A stretch of 5,153 nt of DNA from Candidatus Omnitrophota bacterium (GTDB lineage: Bacteria > Omnitrophota > Gorgyraeia > Gygaellales > Profunditerraquicolaceae). Location of the stretch: positions 1 through 5,153 of the forward strand of contig JAQUQA010000096.1 of NCBI GenBank assembly GCA_028716305.1, written 5' to 3'. The notes under the pieces were generated by a model. It was not told where the DNA came from. It saw only the letters and a list, made by a program, of their open reading frames with translations, and made no database searches. Every line of letters starts with the position of its first letter. Position 1 is the stretch's first letter. The position numbers were made by a program, and so were the translations under genes. Shown piece after piece: positions 4,016-5,153 of this stretch.

Positions 4016-5153
4016 ATGAAGAAAAAAATCGCCATAATCGGGGCTGGAGTAGGAGGGCTGTCCGCAGCCTGCCGGCTGGCCAGGTTTGGTTATGAGGTCG
4101 AGGTCTTTGAGAAGCTGCCTCGTTGCGGCGGGCGCAATAATATCATCGAAGAGAGAGGGTTCAAGTTCGATACCGGGCCTTCTTTCGTGCTGATGCCTGA
4201 TTTCTTTTCCGAGGTCTTTTCTTATTGCCAGGAAGATATAAATGATTACCTTGACCTGCGGACGCTGGAGATCAATTATAAGATTTTTTTTCCTGACGGC
4301 GACTCCCTGGTCGTGCACAAAGATCCGCAAAAGACGATCCGGGAGCTGGAAAGAATTGAGCCGGGCAGCACCCGGGGCTTTGAGGCCTTTATAAAAGAAA
4401 CCGCTGAGATTTACCGGGAAGTCAAACCTCTGCTCTACAGGTGTTTCACTCTGGGTGACGCCTTCCGTCCATCTTCGCTGAAACTGATCGGTAAAATAAA
4501 GGTTTTTGATACCTATTGGAAGCTGGCCAGGAGGTTTTTTAAAAGCGAAAAACTCTGTTTTGCCTTTACCTTCGAGGCAATGTTCATGGGGGTATCTCCC
4601 TTCGATGCCCCGGCTTTTTACAGCATTATTACTTACACGGATCATGTGGAAAATATCCGTCATCCCATGGGGGGGATGTATGAGATCCCCCTGGCCCTGG
4701 AAAAGATGGCTAAGAAGTTCGGGGCGAGGTTTTTCTATGGGCAGCAGATCACGGGGTTGTATAAGGAAAAAGGTCTATTCGTCTTGAATTCGGCGGCGGG
4801 CAAGACAACGGCAACCCACGTGATCATCAATGCCGATTATGCCTATGCCCAAAGCGAATTGTTAAAACGGCGCATTCCGGAGTATAATTATTCATGTTCC
4901 GTCTACCTGGTTTATCTGGGGCTCAAAAAAAAGATCAAGGGTCTGGAACACCACAATCTATTTTTTTCCGGTGACCTGAAAAAGAATCTCCGGGAGATAT
5001 TCAAGAAAAAGGCCTTTCCCCAGGATCCGTCTTTTTATGTGCACGTCCCCACGGTAACCGATCCCTCTCTGGCCCCCGAGGGCAAAGATATACTCTATCT
5101 GCTTATTCCGGTGCCCAATTCCAAGGATTTTCCGGATAATTTTTCCGCGTGCG
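4016..5153 (+). CDS. crtI: CrtI-type phytoene desaturase / carotenoid oxidoreductase, 3' end outside window
   Basis: 379 codons are visible and open to the right edge. The family is about 490-510 residues, so some 110-130 are missing. FAD-binding N-terminus: IAIIGAGVGGLSAACRLA at 5-22 (G9, G11 and G14 of GxGxxG), the VFEK acidic strand end at 30-33 and CGGR at 37-40. CrtI-specific motifs follow: GFKFDTGPSFVLMP at 48-61, HPMGGMYEIPLALEKMA at 216-232, INADYAYA at 271-278, CSVYLVYLGLK at 294-304, HHNLFF at 312-317, and PSFYVHVPTVTDPSLAPEG at 338-356 followed by LYLLIPVPN. Such enzymes remove hydrogens from phytoene or similar C30/C40 polyenes at the membrane to give lycopene-type pigments. CrtI, CrtN and CrtD-type members share these motifs, so the exact substrate is open. 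The ATG is followed by the expected KKKIAIIGAG, but no Shine-Dalgarno is visible, so expression may depend on coupling with the ferritin-like gene 13 bp upstream. Confidence 0.9.
   Translation, partial: MKKKIAIIGAGVGGLSAACRLARFGYEVEVFEKLPRCGGRNNIIEERGFKFDTGPSFVLMPDFFSEVFSYCQEDINDYLDLRTLEINYKIFFPDGDSLVVHKDPQKTIRELERIEPGSTRGFEAFIKETAEIYREVKPLLYRCFTLGDAFRPSSLKLIGKIKVFDTYWKLARRFFKSEKLCFAFTFEAMFMGVSPFDAPAFYSIITYTDHVENIRHPMGGMYEIPLALEKMAKKFGARFFYGQQITGLYKEKGLFVLNSAAGKTTATHVIINADYAYAQSELLKRRIPEYNYSCSVYLVYLGLKKKIKGLEHHNLFFSGDLKKNLREIFKKKAFPQDPSFYVHVPTVTDPSLAPEGKDILYLLIPVPNSKDFPDNFSAC

Noticed and set aside
3989..4663. Long minus-strand open frame opposite the ferritin-like and crtI genes
   Set aside because: The opposite strand carries clear CrtI and ferritin-like motifs; this frame has no recognisable domain and is antisense shadow.

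Overview
The window is compact bacterial DNA of roughly even base composition, with short intergenic gaps and one tight co-directional gene run. Nothing in it fixes the taxon. The mix of a STAS-PilZ protein, a half-size ferritin-like protein, a CrtI-type carotene desaturase, a DegT-type aminotransferase and a pair of four-helix SMR-like transporters fits a Gram-negative environmental lineage, for example an uncultured Omnitrophota-like or deltaproteobacterial-like genome. That is a guess from gene style only.

Layout: (1) 1-444, plus strand: the C-terminal part of an arginase/agmatinase-superfamily protein that enters from the left edge. (2) 453-1243, minus strand: two overlapping genes for small four-helix EamA/SMR-type membrane proteins, convergent with gene 1 and sharing an ATGA stop/start. 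(3) 1244-1333: a 90-bp divergent intergenic region with two face-to-face sigma70-like promoters whose -10 boxes overlap. (4) 1334-2554, plus strand: a DegT/DnrJ/EryC1/StrS-family PLP aminotransferase with an intact catalytic lysine. (5) 2543-2560: a perfect 18-bp palindrome across the aminotransferase stop codon, next to a possible promoter for the following genes. (6) 2625-5153, plus strand: a likely operon of an AllA-like cupin, a STAS-PilZ fusion, a 59-residue ferritin-like hairpin and a CrtI-type phytoene desaturase cut by the right edge.

Two functional themes emerge, both inferred. The aminotransferase and the divergent SMR-like pair resemble the ArnB plus ArnE/ArnF logic, in which an amino sugar is made on a nucleotide carrier and a lipid-linked form is flipped across the membrane. 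The downstream operon joins a probable cyclic-di-GMP receptor, with its STAS phospho-serine position replaced by leucine, to carotenoid desaturation and a small ferritin-like protein. That suggests pigment production tied to envelope, surface or oxidative-stress state. No mobile elements, tRNA, rRNA or CRISPR arrays were seen, and no region longer than 300 bp lacks a gene.
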